Position numbers and translations under genes: made by a program. Positions 10,275 to 22,416 of a stretch of DNA of 64,000 nucleotides are shown here, one piece after another; positions within the stretch are counted from its first letter, which is position 1, and each line of letters starts with the position of its first letter. The notes beneath the pieces were generated by a model. That model saw only the letters and a program-made list of their open reading frames with translations. It searched no databases and had not been told where the DNA came from. The DNA comes from Ilyonectria destructans (Eukaryota; Ascomycota; Sordariomycetes; Hypocreales; Nectriaceae): assembly GCA_020740775.1 (NCBI GenBank), contig JAHEWK010000005.1, forward strand, positions 744,001-808,000, read 5' to 3'.

Positions 10275-12507
10275 CAAGATATAGTTGACAAGTTGATGAC
10301 ATGACTATGCACTGTGGAATTTTCATCTACCACCGAATAAAATGCAACCAACGGCCTGTTCCCAACCATGAGTTGTACTTACACGGTATCCCTCCAAGCT
10401 TTTCTCATCTCCTGCACTTCCCTCTCCAAATTATCCATATAACCGGGGGTTTGCAAAAACATTCCACCTGTACCTCCGCATCTAGGCCATGTGTCACATA
10501 AATACCAGCCTGCAACTTTATGAGAGGCCTGATCGCACAGAGGCCATTCAGTTGGAGGTATTCCTTACCGTTAGGACTTTGTGGCGAGATGCCCTCCCCT
10601 TCCCAGGGTATTCTTGCCGGCCATTCGTCGTCATTCTTTCGCCGACTTGATAATTCGCCTTGAAGAAAGTACCTTATCAGCCAAGAGCGCAAATCTTTGT
10701 CGCTAGTTCTGCTTTCTTACCACTGGCTTGTCGGTCAAAACTTAGGATGCCGCTCAGCTCCGGATTGAGGACGAGCTGGAACCTGCCACATGTGACCCGA
10801 TCCACTCCATGGCCAGGTGTCTGAGAACCCGCTTTGACTAGCAGGGCAACGATCTTCTTCAAATTACTCCTAAAGAGCCCAACTTTCCTTTGACCACCTT
10901 CCGAAACCTAGTCTGGAACATTCTTAACCCCGGCGAATGGCAAGGCCTGCGGCTGTAGAATCTTCAGAGCAAGGCTGCTCCAAGACCATACAAAGCTCTC
11001 TGCGTAACGGACACTCCGGTTACGGGCTTGGTCCACCAACCTGCTGTAAGTTCTCCAAAGGTACCTGCGTCGTTCGAGACTACGTAAACGCAGTAAGCAA
11101 CAAAGTATTTGGCAATCAGTCAGTCAAATTGAGAGACCAAACAGCTGTGGTCCAAGAAAGATGTATGCAACATGTGAGTGGGTTGGAGGATCCTGGCCAC
11201 CACTCACCCCGTATACTTCATCCAGAATAAATCTGAGACTATGGAAAGGCTTGGAATTTTACACCATCAAAGCCTTGCCTATTTTGGCACTTCCCCCCAT
11301 CCAATGTATTCGGCATCATGCTACGTACGGAATTGTGTGCTTACAGTTCTGGCATTGTAGACAATAGAAGAGGCTCTTGACTACTCAGAATGGTGACTGA
11401 AGATCTGACCTATGTAGGTATTAGTTTGAAAGTCAAATTGACGGATATAGATGGATGAAACAAAAGGAACGACCTAGCGGCATAAAGTATATACAATTAT
11501 CCGTAGCGATGCGGGCCGCAGAGAGCAGGGTGTCCTTGAACGGCCCGTTAACTAGCCCAGACAACTAGGATTCTGGAAGGGGTTGGGGGTGCTAAGCTTT
11601 AGTGGACCCGGGTGGTAAGGGGCGCTGTGGGTCGGGAACCTTAGGGACCTGTGAGCGCTGAAGGCTCAGGGCCAGGATCAAAGATTTGGCAAGCTGTCTT
11701 CCGCGCCCAAGTTGGTATGTAGCCTTGCATCTCGGGTGGCTTGGCCTGGTAGGAAATTGCATGGGAGTAAAAAAGATCGCTCGCTTTCGAAGTCAATCGA
11801 GTAAGTAACTTAGGTGAACAAGGCTGCCACCCTGGGTCTGCTTCCCTACACCGACAGCCCCAAACCGGACAAGGCCTTGTCTTCTGATTCTTAGTCTATC
11901 TCAGGACCCAAGCATGGTCGGCGTTTACAATCGGCGGCCCGTTATTACATAACACTAGTCGGATAGTACCGTAGTATCCTGGAGGAAATCCCGCAGGACA
12001 CTAGCAACCTTGTGGTTAAGGGGACAGGGGAAAGTCAAGGTGAGTCGTAACTCTCTGGTCCTGGCACAGCAGGGGTCTACATGAGTTTATTAGTCCAAAC
12101 AGTAGCAGTGGTTCAGCCTATCGTGGGCCTCTCCGAGTCGAAGAGGAAACCTACGCTGGGATACACATGGAACAGGAAGAAGAGTCCAGGAGGCCCCTCA
12201 GCCCAACGGCGTTCCTGGTCAGTAAACACCGCTGGAATGGTCTGACTTGGCCGGGTTATTCAAGCCTGAGCGGTCTGTGCCGACCCTTGCTTCCTCGCGT
12301 CCGCTTCGGTTACACTAATCCATGGTGATCGACATACGCTAACGCCCGCTGAAGTCCAGACCAAGCACACACGTAAGTTACGAAGTTGCGTAGTAAGTAG
12401 TTTGTTTCAATCGGTCTCTTTTGAATAGATCAGGCGATTCTCGTCGTTAAATGCTCATTCGAGTCTAATGCGTAAATTCATGTTGGTATCTAGTCATTAG
12501 GCTACCC
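10275..12507. other. Intergenic, no recognised gene
   Basis: About 2.2 kb between the HeLo-pseudokinase stop and the SDR stop. Only short, unrelated open frames are present and none resembles a family I know. No RNA gene was seen. Confidence 0.55.
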
Positions 12508-13541
12508 CTACGCTTTAGCCTTAGCAGCCTCAGCCGCCTCAGCAGCCAGCCTGGCCTCCGTCAGGCGCCGGAGGACGTCATCCTCGCTAGGGAAGTCTGG
12601 ACCCTTGATAGACATGAACGCCGGGAGCAGCACAGCTTCATCAATCTCCTGGTACTTGCCGTCTTGCACGTGGATCACGTGTCCATTTCGAGATGTGTCG
12701 GCCATCAGTACAGCTGCGGCGCGGGCCACGGCTGAGGCAGGCTGCACCACAACGCCGATACTTTCCATCATGGCCTTGAGGTTGGGGAGCACGCTGCTAT
12801 CCGTCCAGGTGGGAGCCAGGGTGTTGACTCGAATGGGCAGCTTCGCGGCGTCGAGGAGCGGAATGAGACCTCTCCCAAAGCCAAGCACGGCGTGTTTGGC
12901 CGTGGCTGTGACGTATTAATTATCGAAAGCTCACCCCGAAGAGGGCAGTATTTCTGAACTCACCATAGTCCACAGCTCGAAGGCGTTGCAAGCCAGTCGA
13001 TGAGCCGTTGATAACAATGCTTCCACCTTCAGGCTGGTCTCGCATGTAGTGAATGGCGAGGGTTGCCGTGTTAATAACACCCTTGAGGCTGACATCCAAA
13101 AGCTCGTGTGAGGGCTCCTTGAGATCTCCGTTCTCATCTACTTCGGTAGATAGATAGTTGGTGCGAGGGCCGACACCGGCATTAGCAAAGACGTGATCGA
13201 CACGGCCGTAGATCTCTTTGGTGTTCTTGAACAGCACGACCAGGTCGGCCCAAACGGCTACATTGGCTTGCACGAATGTGTATGCGCCCTCGGGCTGTTG
13301 AGCAGGGGGCTGAAGGTCGGCATTGACGACAGAGGCTCCCTGCGAGAGGAGCGTGGTGACGGTGGCGAGACCGATGCCAGATGAGCCTCCTACACAAATG
13401 CCGATGATGAGCATGCGTTCCCAAGCCCTTGGATGTGCCGACAGGACTTGGCAGGGTAAATCAATCGCACATACCGGTAACGATGACAACCTTGCCCTTG
13501 AGGCCGGCTAGGTCCTTGTCTTCAATGACGAATGCGGCCAT
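12508..13541 (-). CDS. Short-chain dehydrogenase/reductase (SDR)
   Basis: NAD(P)-dependent oxidoreductase of the classical SDR type. Three exons on the minus strand: 13475-13541, 12964-13389 and 12508-12905, with introns 13390-13474 (85 nt) and 12906-12963 (58 nt); the sum is 297 codons, 296 residues. The cofactor motif TGGSSGIG (22-29) is formed across the first splice, NAG is present in FANAGVGP, and the catalytic Ser...Tyr-x3-Lys reads INGSSTG and DYATAKHAV, the Tyr-x3-Lys being formed across the second splice; this supports both introns. The C-terminus ends in an Ala-rich EAAEAAKAKA tail. Substrate unknown. It has no clear pathway partner next to it. Confidence 0.93.
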
Positions 13542-14743
13542 GGTTCTTTGGGATATGATGGGGTGATGTGATGGGGTTGAAACAACAATACCAATGAGCT
13601 GCGAGAAAATGTTGGTGTCGCTGAATAAATAATAAAGTTCATATTGAACTAAACACATCTGCTCCTCGCCGTTGGTTCTTTTCTCCTTAATTTCCAAGCT
13701 AGGGGTTTCTCATGTGCACTAGATGGTTGCACCCGGAGCGGAGTTGACACTTACGCGGGGAACTATGTATCCATGTCTAGCAATGATGGGCAACAGACAG
13801 CAAGGGTCTGCGTCGTGTCGGCAAGTTCGGCAAACTCGTACCAGGAAACTGGAATGAGTCCCGAGGAGTCTTGGTAGCAGCATGTGATGGCACATGCATG
13901 TAGTCGAAATTGATTATGGCGAATTCTCGCAGCTCCCTGGTGGTTAGGTTGGAATTTCAGTCCGTACGATAGAATATGAGCTTCCCCTCTTCCTGCCCCT
14001 TCTTCTCTAGCGCCCTGCCACGCGGTCTTGACAGCTATGTGGCCCCATTAGCAATACACCAACGGCAGCGCTTCTAGCGGCCCACTTGACCAGGAAGTCC
14101 GGCACACAACGTTCATTGAGTTGTGCTACGGAGTATGTATGGGAAGGATATACCTGGTTCGTAACGAACGATGCCCCGTTTGCCGATCAGTTTGCCGATG
14201 GTGTAACGGTCAACAAACGTTCTCTCCACTGGTGCCACTTTAGAGCAATGGTTGATGGGAGGGAGGACTCCAACTTGTGTCACAGACTATGCCGTCTTGA
14301 ACGCCTTCTTGTCTCCCCCTTTCCCTCTAGTGTCCCTCAACGCTCGGGATCCAGAAGCATAACGTTGTGGATAAAACCGGGCTTGGTCGAGTGGGGGTAC
14401 GGAACTAGGATACCGGTAATTCGGAGCGAAGGAGAAAAAAAGCAAGATCATGTACAAGAAAACCTTGGTTCACCCTTGCAGAGATCGATCCTGTTTGAAA
14501 CGCCAACCGAGGGGTTGAAATTGGCAGCTACGCACGAGATGCAGATCTTTCGGTGTTACGGGTTTCCACGGACGCGTTGATGGCAGGAATTGTCCCCATA
14601 AACCCACCACTCGGTCGGTAGCCGTTTATAGCTTCCTTCCGTCCCGACCGTGTGGTAAATGTGCGTCCTTCCTCTCAACCAACAGTCTGATCTATTCCAA
14701 ACTTCAACGTTCTGGAATAACGCCACCCACAGTTGTTCTCAGC
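13542..14743. other. Intergenic, divergent promoter region
   Basis: 1.2 kb between the divergently transcribed SDR and the PTH11-like gene. A 164-residue open frame at 14086-14580 has no recognisable motif and no family resemblance. Nothing else identified. Confidence 0.55.
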
Positions 14744-16052
14744 ATGGCCCCGGTGGCCGCTGAGGGTGTACCCCTTCTCTATGTCACCATAATAATGCTC
14801 TCGTTTTCCTGGGTGGCCCTCGTTGCACGCCTGGGAGTGCGGAAATGGAAGAAGAATCTCGGCGTGGATGACTGGCTTATGTGCACAGGTCTCGTATGTG
14901 CAACCGACTTCCTGTCGACGTAACGAGCCAACAACTGACACAAAGGTGCGGTAGATTCTCTACTCGGTGACGGCGGCTCTAGTCATTGTATGCTGCTTTT
15001 ACGGTGCGGGACAGCATTCAAAAGTGCTTGATAGGCCTACTATCCAGAAAGGAACCAAGGTAATTCCCCATTTCCTAGAGCTGACCGTGCCGCAAACCTA
15101 ACCATGCATGACAAGCTCTTTTTCATCGCCGAGTTCTTCTACGCGGCTTGCACAGTCCCCATCAAATGCAGTATTTGCGTGACGCTTCTCCGGATAGCCG
15201 ACGCCCGCCGTCGATTCGTGTGGACTATTTGGGGCATGATGGTCCTGATGGCCGTTGCGGCTGTCATTTTTATCATCGTCATCGCAAACATCTGCCATCC
15301 GATCATGACACTCTGGGGTGAGGCGAATGGTGTTTGCAACCTCGAGCTGAACAGTAGCGTCAGCTTCTTCTTCTCGGCCGTTTCTATCGTGACCGATTTC
15401 ACTCTCGCCATCCTCCCAGGAGTTTTGCTTTGGAGAATCCAGATGAAATCTCGGGTCAAATTCTCGGTGACCATCATGCTTGGTCTGGCTGCTTTGTGAG
15501 TAGCTAGCAACAAGCCTCTAACAGCCATTTTCCATCCGACAACTGACACTTTCTAGTGCGAGCTGTGCGACCATCGTCCGACTGCGATACCTAACGTTGT
15601 ACAACGATCCGAACGAATTCATGTACAGCACGGGGGCGATTGGCCTGTGGTCCATCATCGAAGAAGGCATCGGAATCATCGCTGGGTCTATGCCAGCCCT
15701 ACGACCTCTACTCAGCCTGCCCATCTTCGGCGGCAGCACTTATGCTAGCGGTGGTGACTCCGAAAATCCCTCTGCCCAGCTTAAGTCTGGCGCATCTGCA
15801 CATAATCACGGCCACAGCAACTCGCGAAATCGGTTTGGAGACAGCGTCAAGATGGACACGTTCGATCCCTCGACAGCAGCCGAAACTAGCTACCACAAGA
15901 AGGCCAGATCACACGGGAGCGTAGACGACGATGGCGACAGCCAGAAGTACATCCTGAAGCAGACACGGGTCACAGTAGAAGCAGCTCCCACCGCCGCGGC
16001 TGAAGACTGGGGAAGACAACAGGTACTTGGATGGGAACCCAAGAAATTTTGA
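14744..16052 (+). CDS. PTH11-like rhodopsin-domain integral membrane protein
   Basis: Fungal seven-helix membrane protein of the large rhodopsin-domain family that includes PTH11-type receptors. Four exons: 14744-14893, 14955-15059, 15116-15495 and 15557-16052, with introns of 61, 56 and 61 nt; the joined frame gives 376 residues. Family hallmarks are VDDWLMCTG after the first basic loop, FYGAGQHS, a KLFFIAEFFY helix formed across the second splice, and the CNLELNSSVSFFFSAVSIVTD segment including the helix that precedes FTLAILPGVLLWRIQM. The cytosolic tail (after SLPIFGG) is Ser/His/Lys-rich. There is no CFEM cysteine domain, so it belongs to the CFEM-less subgroup. Ligand unknown. Confidence 0.9.
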
Positions 16053-16935
16053 AAGAAATGAAGAAAAGTATGTAGTGCTGGTACTGTATACTTGTCAAAC
16101 AGGCAGAGTTGCGACGGCGAATGATTCCTCAATAGTACGTGCTACAAGCATGTTAAATTGTGCAAGTCACGCGATGCACACCAACATATACGTACGCAAA
16201 TCGAGTATCAATTTTTGCACATATCTCGGTACTGATTCCTATTTGATATCAAGTATCAAAAGCTCAAAGATAAGCATAGTGGTGATATGACAAGCTAGCT
16301 AGGGCGGCGAAATTGAGGCCGGTATGAAGTCCCGGCAGTCGGAGGCTACAGCCGGCGGTTGTGCCCTACCATCAACATCAAGTATTCAGTGTCCAGCCAT
16401 TATGGTACAGCAAGTATCTACGTACATAAATGTGTGCACAAAAGAACGTCGGATCCAAGAAAAATGTACACTGGTGACAAAGATCACCCAACCAAAGTGA
16501 ACTTCTGACATGGCTCGTGACGGGTGCAGGGAGGGGTTGTGGCACATTACAGAGGAATCGCCAAATACTACGTAGTAGAGTGATGAGGTACTCAGCAAAC
16601 ATCCCATGCACAATATTAGGACTTAATGCCGAGCACTGCTGGGCCACTAACGTTGAAGGAGATTTCCACCAAGGCCTGTCGAAGTCTTACAAAGGTGTCA
16701 GACTGTCAGCCGTGGGATCGTGATACAGCCGTTTGCTTTCTTATTGGGCTTCAGCCATCTGCCGACATGAGAGCTGAAAGGAGAAGACTTTGCGAAATGC
16801 GGAGCAATTTTCTTCCATGCTGTGGTATTAAATGTCTTGGTGAAAGAGCCCGTAGGATCATCCACGTCGCGTCATCCACGCCGACTTTCGACCCAAATTC
16901 GTTTCACTACCAAGCAGGCTCTTCAGAATCCGCTC
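16053..16935. other. Intergenic
   Basis: 0.9 kb between two co-directional membrane-protein genes. Short frames only; no recognised element. Confidence 0.55.
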
Positions 16936-18952
16936 ATGTCTTCCTGCTGTAACCCGAACTCTAGAGGCAACGAACTCCAGCCTTACGGAGATGTAGCTGG
17001 TCCTGGGGTGAGTGTAATAGTTCATTTGCTACGTAGATGGTGCAATAGGGCTGTCACCAATTTGTCGCAATGTGTCTCTCCCTTTCGGAAAGATCACTGC
17101 TAATTGAGAAAATAGGTCATCGCGGGATTTTTGGGCACGGCATGGTTTGTTATCGGTCTCGTCATACTTCACTATATTGTCGCATTCGACCCCCAGGAGA
17201 ACCCTCTCGTGGATTCCAGCGATAGTCGCTCAAGGACCGCAAATCCAATTGACGTGATATCGAAGAAATTCATAACGCGGATAACTGGTTGTTGTTTATT
17301 CCTTCCTCGCTCCTGGACCTTTCAACAAGCAAGATGGGATGATATTTTTATCAAAGTTGGTTGAACGCATTGTTATGCTGCACCAGTACTGACACGCTCT
17401 TTAGTCAATCGTGGCCACGTGTGACATCCAGATTCTGACGGGACTCGGAATCCTTATCAGTGCCTATGCAAATCTGTGCAAAGGTATCTCGGCCTACCAC
17501 TTCTTGATGATAGGACATGTCGCATGGTTTTCCAATCTTACCCACATCGCTGGTCTCACGGTTCTCCGCCGCTACCTCTTCCTTCGCCCGGTCGAGAAAT
17601 GGGTCCGACTTTTCCTCATGATAACATTAACCATCATGCTACTCGTGGCTATGGGTCCAACCGTCTTTTTTGATTGGACGGAGATGTTTGGTTCTGCAAG
17701 CACTCCTGGTACGGATGCTGTATGCTTTTATGACGTGAAGCGAGCCCTTAAGTGGCAGCGAGAGGCAACTACTCATTCAGTTGGTAGTACACAGCAATTT
17801 CTCTCTGTAATCACGTCGATGGTGTTGGCCGTTCTAAGTCTAACAAGCAGAATCATAAAGCTCCAAAGATCCCTCTCCGGTGCTGTCACAACTTTCCGGA
17901 GGAAGTGCAGTGATTTATGCAAGCAACTTATGAGCTGTCTATCTCATGGTTGTCACCGGGCTTCAGGCCTAAATATAGCACTCCGGCAATTTATTCTGCA
18001 TATACAGGTGGCAAACCTCTGTCTCGTTAGACTATATTCGGATATTCTTTCCTCCACTCTATCTGACGTTAGTTCCCCTGCTTTCCGTAGTGTTTCTTTT
18101 TATTATCTAATTATTGTTACTCAACTATTTCTACAGGTATACTGGCTGCTTGTCTCTGGAATCTGGGGCACAATTAAGCTGTTCCAGGCAAGATCTTCGG
18201 CCGACGTTGAGGAAAACGACTGGTCTTTCGGTCAGATTCTTCCAATCTTTCTTCTTCTTGGGCCACTCGTTACTATAGTCCAACTTTTCTTTGAACACGA
18301 CCCAGAACTACCACTGTCACGCCGAACGACATTCTATGAGCTACAGGATTGCTATCCAATGGACGCACATATCCATTCCGTTGATTTAGACGATGAACCA
18401 ATGAACCCGGCTTCTGTATCAGACGAAATGTTTGAGTTCCGTCACCGGCTTGCTCATTCGATCAATCGAAACTATTACGATGTCACGACATGTCCATGGA
18501 TTACCCCAGCTATTGTTCTCTTAGGTCTTCAAGTTGTTATGGTAACGCTGATGCTTCTCATACTTGTCGTGCTTTGGGAAGGGCTCATCAGCGCGCCAAT
18601 TTTGTTCCAGGCTTACTCCTTTGTTCTTTGCGTTGAATACCCGTCGGCTTGCTTTATCTTCATTTTTTTGAGCATCTTGTACGAAAAGTATGCCCCTTTA
18701 GGCGCTCCGAAACTGGGATATTGGATCGTGATGTTGGTTCTACTTGGTTACTCACTGTTCCCCGTACTGGTTATCTTCGATATTCCGGTTAGCCGTAGTG
18801 ATAAGGCATTAGGTGGTGTTCTTGGAGTGAGCGATTCAGTGTCCTTCAAAGGTTTTATGGTAAATGGTGCCCTTGTTGTTGCTGGTACAAGCGTCTTTGG
18901 GGCTGGATGCAATGTTGTGGCCTTGATCTGGTTTAGGCGTGTTGCCACCTGA
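16936..18952 (+). CDS. Multi-pass membrane protein of unknown function
   Basis: I do not recognise a named family. The exons that fit are 16936-17007, 17116-17355 and from 17405 on, with introns 17008-17115 (108 nt) and 17356-17404 (49 nt, weak GTTGGT donor). A third, frame-neutral intron is likely at 18068-18136 (69 nt; GTTAGT donor, CTAAT branch-like site, CTACAG acceptor). The product is 619 residues with that segment or 596 without. About 8-9 hydrophobic helices are visible, starting with VIAGFLGTAWFVIGLVILHY; a cytosolic stretch carries FYELQDCYPMDAH. It looks like a fungal-specific integral membrane protein. The upstream rhodopsin-domain gene is on the same strand. Confidence 0.75.
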
Positions 18953-20457
18953 CTTGATAGAAGGTTAGTGGGGAAAATTGTCAATGGAGATGGGCTATTT
19001 CAGAGCCACAGGCTCTCTTACCCAGATGACTTACACATATTACGATACTAGTATGAGTGCGGCGTGGGCCTCTGTCGGATAATATTTGTTAAAGGCACGA
19101 GACATCACACCCATGCAGCCATAGGCATCCAGCTCTTCTTTTGCCGCGCTAGCTTATTGATGCAACGATATCTAAGACGCTCTATTGCAATGTGCAAACC
19201 TGGGTAGCGTTGAGTACCAAGTGATTCCTTGGTGAAACACGATGATCAAGCCCAGTAAGTGATGGCATGAGGACCTTGGAAGCCAAGCTGAACTAGGTAT
19301 GCCTAGCCTTTTTTTTCTTCGCCACCAGGTGGACTTGAGAGTTGAGATTAGTTTGTTTATTGCTCATCAGATTGAAAATGGATCTATGAACGTCGCACTA
19401 GGATACTACGAGATTATTATTGAAGGAGTGGGATGGACATAATGTGGAAGCTGGAGTACAACGCCTTGCACCGCAATATGAGGATTTTGTGACTGATGAC
19501 TCCCTGTTTTACCAACGTAGACTGCTTCTGAGGGACAAAATTCTCAATTGGTTGCTCCACCTATTCCCAAATCACCTTTCTTGACGCAGGGAAGAGTCCG
19601 CTAGTATCAGACATTGTCAGCTATTTCTTTAGTCCGCAACGTTCTCTGTCGATACGATATGCATTCACTCTTAGTTTTGCCTGCGTACGCCACCTAGTAT
19701 TCAGTTGAGTGTCGAACCTGCCGAGGTGACGTACACCCTTGCTACTCTTCGTCTAAACGCTGCGAGCGTTGGATGTGCTATCTTGGCACTGGAAAACTGA
19801 GCGATTAGCCATTACGATTCAGATTGCTTGCCCGCTCTCCAACTTCCGTCAATCGTTTCAACGCGCCAAATCTAACTCCGGCTGCCCTTTTCGCGCACCC
19901 ACGTTAAGCTTGTTCCTATTTTTATTTTTATTTTTTAGTTTCATATCTAGCTTCATAACGAATGGGTCGTGGTACCTTTTAGAGAACGCGCCAGGCGTTC
20001 TTCCTATCCAGATGCTCTGCTATCCACTAACTTCATGCGAAGGAATGATATTCGGCTGGTCAGTGTAGCTTATCTATGTGACCATCCTATACATCAGCCA
20101 GACGTGCAGACAGTCCATCCTCCTCTTTCAGTTATCTTTCTCTAGAGCGACTCCTCCATGGTTGCAGATTCTCCAACAACTTGGCAGCCCATACTGCCTG
20201 TGTTCTAATAGAAAACAGAATGGATCTTGGGAGGGATCGAACTCCAGCTCTGGCATCCTGGCCGCAAAGCCATTAGCCAACAGTTCGACCGCCTCCCCGT
20301 TTGCAATATGCTTTCTTTGTAAACATGCCGAAAACACCGGTTTCTTGTCCATAAGGGCCGACGCACCAGGGCCGTGTATCCCGGTGGGACGTACCATTGC
20401 GATTAGTAGCCAACCCTCTTTTTCTTATGTTTTCCAGGCAGTGAAAACCCCTTTAGG
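18953..20457. other. Intergenic between convergent genes
   Basis: 1.5 kb with T-rich tracts (for example near 19917-19937). No coding signal. A tRNA-like stretch near 20230-20300 on the minus strand does not fold into a cloverleaf (see rejected items). Confidence 0.55.
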
Positions 20458-22416
20458 CTACTCCCTTGCCTTTTGATAGCCAGTAAGCGAGTGAGTCCAC
20501 TCGGCCCGAGCAACCATGCCCCTTATCCTCTTGCCAAAGATGTAGACTGGGATCGTCAATGCCGTTACAATCGCAGAAAATGACGCGAGCACGCCGAACA
20601 CAACGAGTGGTCCCGCCGTCCCGAACCATGCGATGAGACCACCTGAGCCCACGAAAATGACGGTGGCCGCAACAAGGTTGACCACCGTGAAAGCTTGGCT
20701 AGACTGATCTGTGAAGCAGTCCACCACATAAGTCAGAGCAATCTGTGTGGCCCCTATGGCTCCAAAGGAGATCACAGATATCCACACCAGGGGCCAGACG
20801 AGAGGGAGATTATTATCGATGCTCATACCGAGGCCGATAAGGCCGACTGCAGTTACGGGCGCACTGACGAGCAAGAGCACTAGACGGAACTCAGGTTCGA
20901 ACATGCCCGGATTAGTCCTGTTCCGTCTCGCCATGAAGCGAGCAAGGACGTCAGAAACCCATCCATTTAGAGGTCCACCAATAACAGAAGTAGCGACGAG
21001 TGGGAGGTTCGTGAGGCCAACTTGGGAAGGCGTGAGGCTATATGGCGGTCCGCTGAAGACGACCGACATGAGGATGGGGATGCCGACGAGGAAAGCAAAG
21101 TAGGTGCTAAAGAGGATTGTACTGAAAAGTATGGTCGGTAAGACAATGAGACAGGGAGGTTTCAAAACACCCTTCCAGAAAGAGAGGTTGCTCAGGCGTC
21201 CACGAAAGAGTGTAAGTTGGCGGCGATACGGCTCCTTGGGTTCGACCTTGGCCATCTCCTTAAGATCCTCAAATTCCAATGTGGTGGCTCTGTCGAGGCC
21301 ACCATGGGAAAGCCCATCTGAGGTGGCGTTAGGTGGCCGAGAGTAGGCTGATTCGAGAACGAGAAAGTACGCCATGGGAAAGAGGACTACATATACAAGA
21401 GATGCAAATGCAAAAACAGCCGACACTCCCATGGCGTCGACGATAAACCCGGCAATCACCTGGCTGTGAATATCGTTTAGATTAGTCTGTTTCCTCACGT
21501 GGCGGATGTTCATAACCTACCCCAACTGAGCGCCACAGTTAAGTAGGACGGTCCAGACTGCAATAACGATACCGCGCTCGTGGACGAAGAAGACATCTGA
21601 TATCGTCGCCGTGGCAAGTGAAAGAAAAGGTGCCGAGGCAAAGCCCGTAATCGTTCGCATGATAGCTAAGACCGGAAAAGTCTGGATGAATCATGTCAGC
21701 AATTTTCGACCCAGGAATTGGCACATAATCCGAGGGCTTTATCAACTGGTAGAACAGAGAAGCCGGGCTTCACGCACCTCAGCTAGGTAAGCCAGGTAAT
21801 TAGAGATGGCCAAAAAGACGATACTCAAGACATAGAATGGCCGTCTTCCCCAAATACTGGCCCCAGACACAACGAAGAAGCTTCCCAGAGCCGTCCAGAA
21901 GCCAACGGCCCCAATCATGAAGGATGATGCTACATCGCCCGAGACGCCAAACCTTTCTGAAAGAGGAATAAGCCCCGGAGTGATCATCGTGGCAACTCTA
22001 AGCCAAGGATCGATCAGAATAGTTTCACAAGGAATCACGAAGGGGAACATGGCTTACCCATTCGTGACGCCGGACCCAAAGACCACAACAAGGATGTGTG
22101 CGATTTTCCAACCTTGAGACCTAAGTAAATCAGCGTCGTTTTCGGGTCATTGCAATAGAAGCCGAGTTAGCTGCGCTCTCACCAATTCAGAGGATCATTC
22201 GGACTATCACTCGGCTGCGGTTGCAGAACAATGTTTCCCCGCTTCTTAACGGCATGCTGACCAGCCAAACCGTCACCTGCATAGTTCGATGTATTAGAAT
22301 CATTCGTGTGAGCATCGTGAAGTCGCGTAAGTTAACTCACTGTTTGTGTCGTTCGTCAGGTTCACCGTCCCGGGAGGGGATGCCAAAAGCGGATCGTCCA
22401 GAACGCCCCACGCCAT
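20458..22416 (-). CDS. MFS transporter, drug:H+ antiporter-like
   Basis: Six exons on the minus strand: 22341-22416, 22183-22276, 22058-22120, 21778-21997, 21521-21681 and 20458-21463, with introns of 64, 62, 60, 96 and 57 nt. The joined frame is exactly 540 codons (539 residues), usual for the DHA1-like group. Seen: cytosolic NDPLNWSQGWK before TM1, the motif-A region SIWGRRPFYVLS, GAQLGQVIAGFIVD in TM5 (formed across the last splice) and a long central loop with DLKEMAKVEPKEPYRR before the second half. Substrate cannot be told; such carriers export drugs or metabolites or import small organic compounds. No biosynthetic core gene adjoins it. Confidence 0.9.

Noticed and set aside
14086..14580. 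164-residue frame between the SDR and the PTH11-like gene
   Set aside because: No recognisable domain and no splice or start context to support it.
20230..20310. tRNA-like sequence on the minus strand with A-box (TGGCTAATGG) and B-box (GTTCGATCC) matches
   Set aside because: The T-arm does not pair (two mismatches in five), no acceptor stem closes at the right positions, and no anticodon arm is evident. It may be a decayed tRNA-derived repeat, but I cannot support a tRNA gene.
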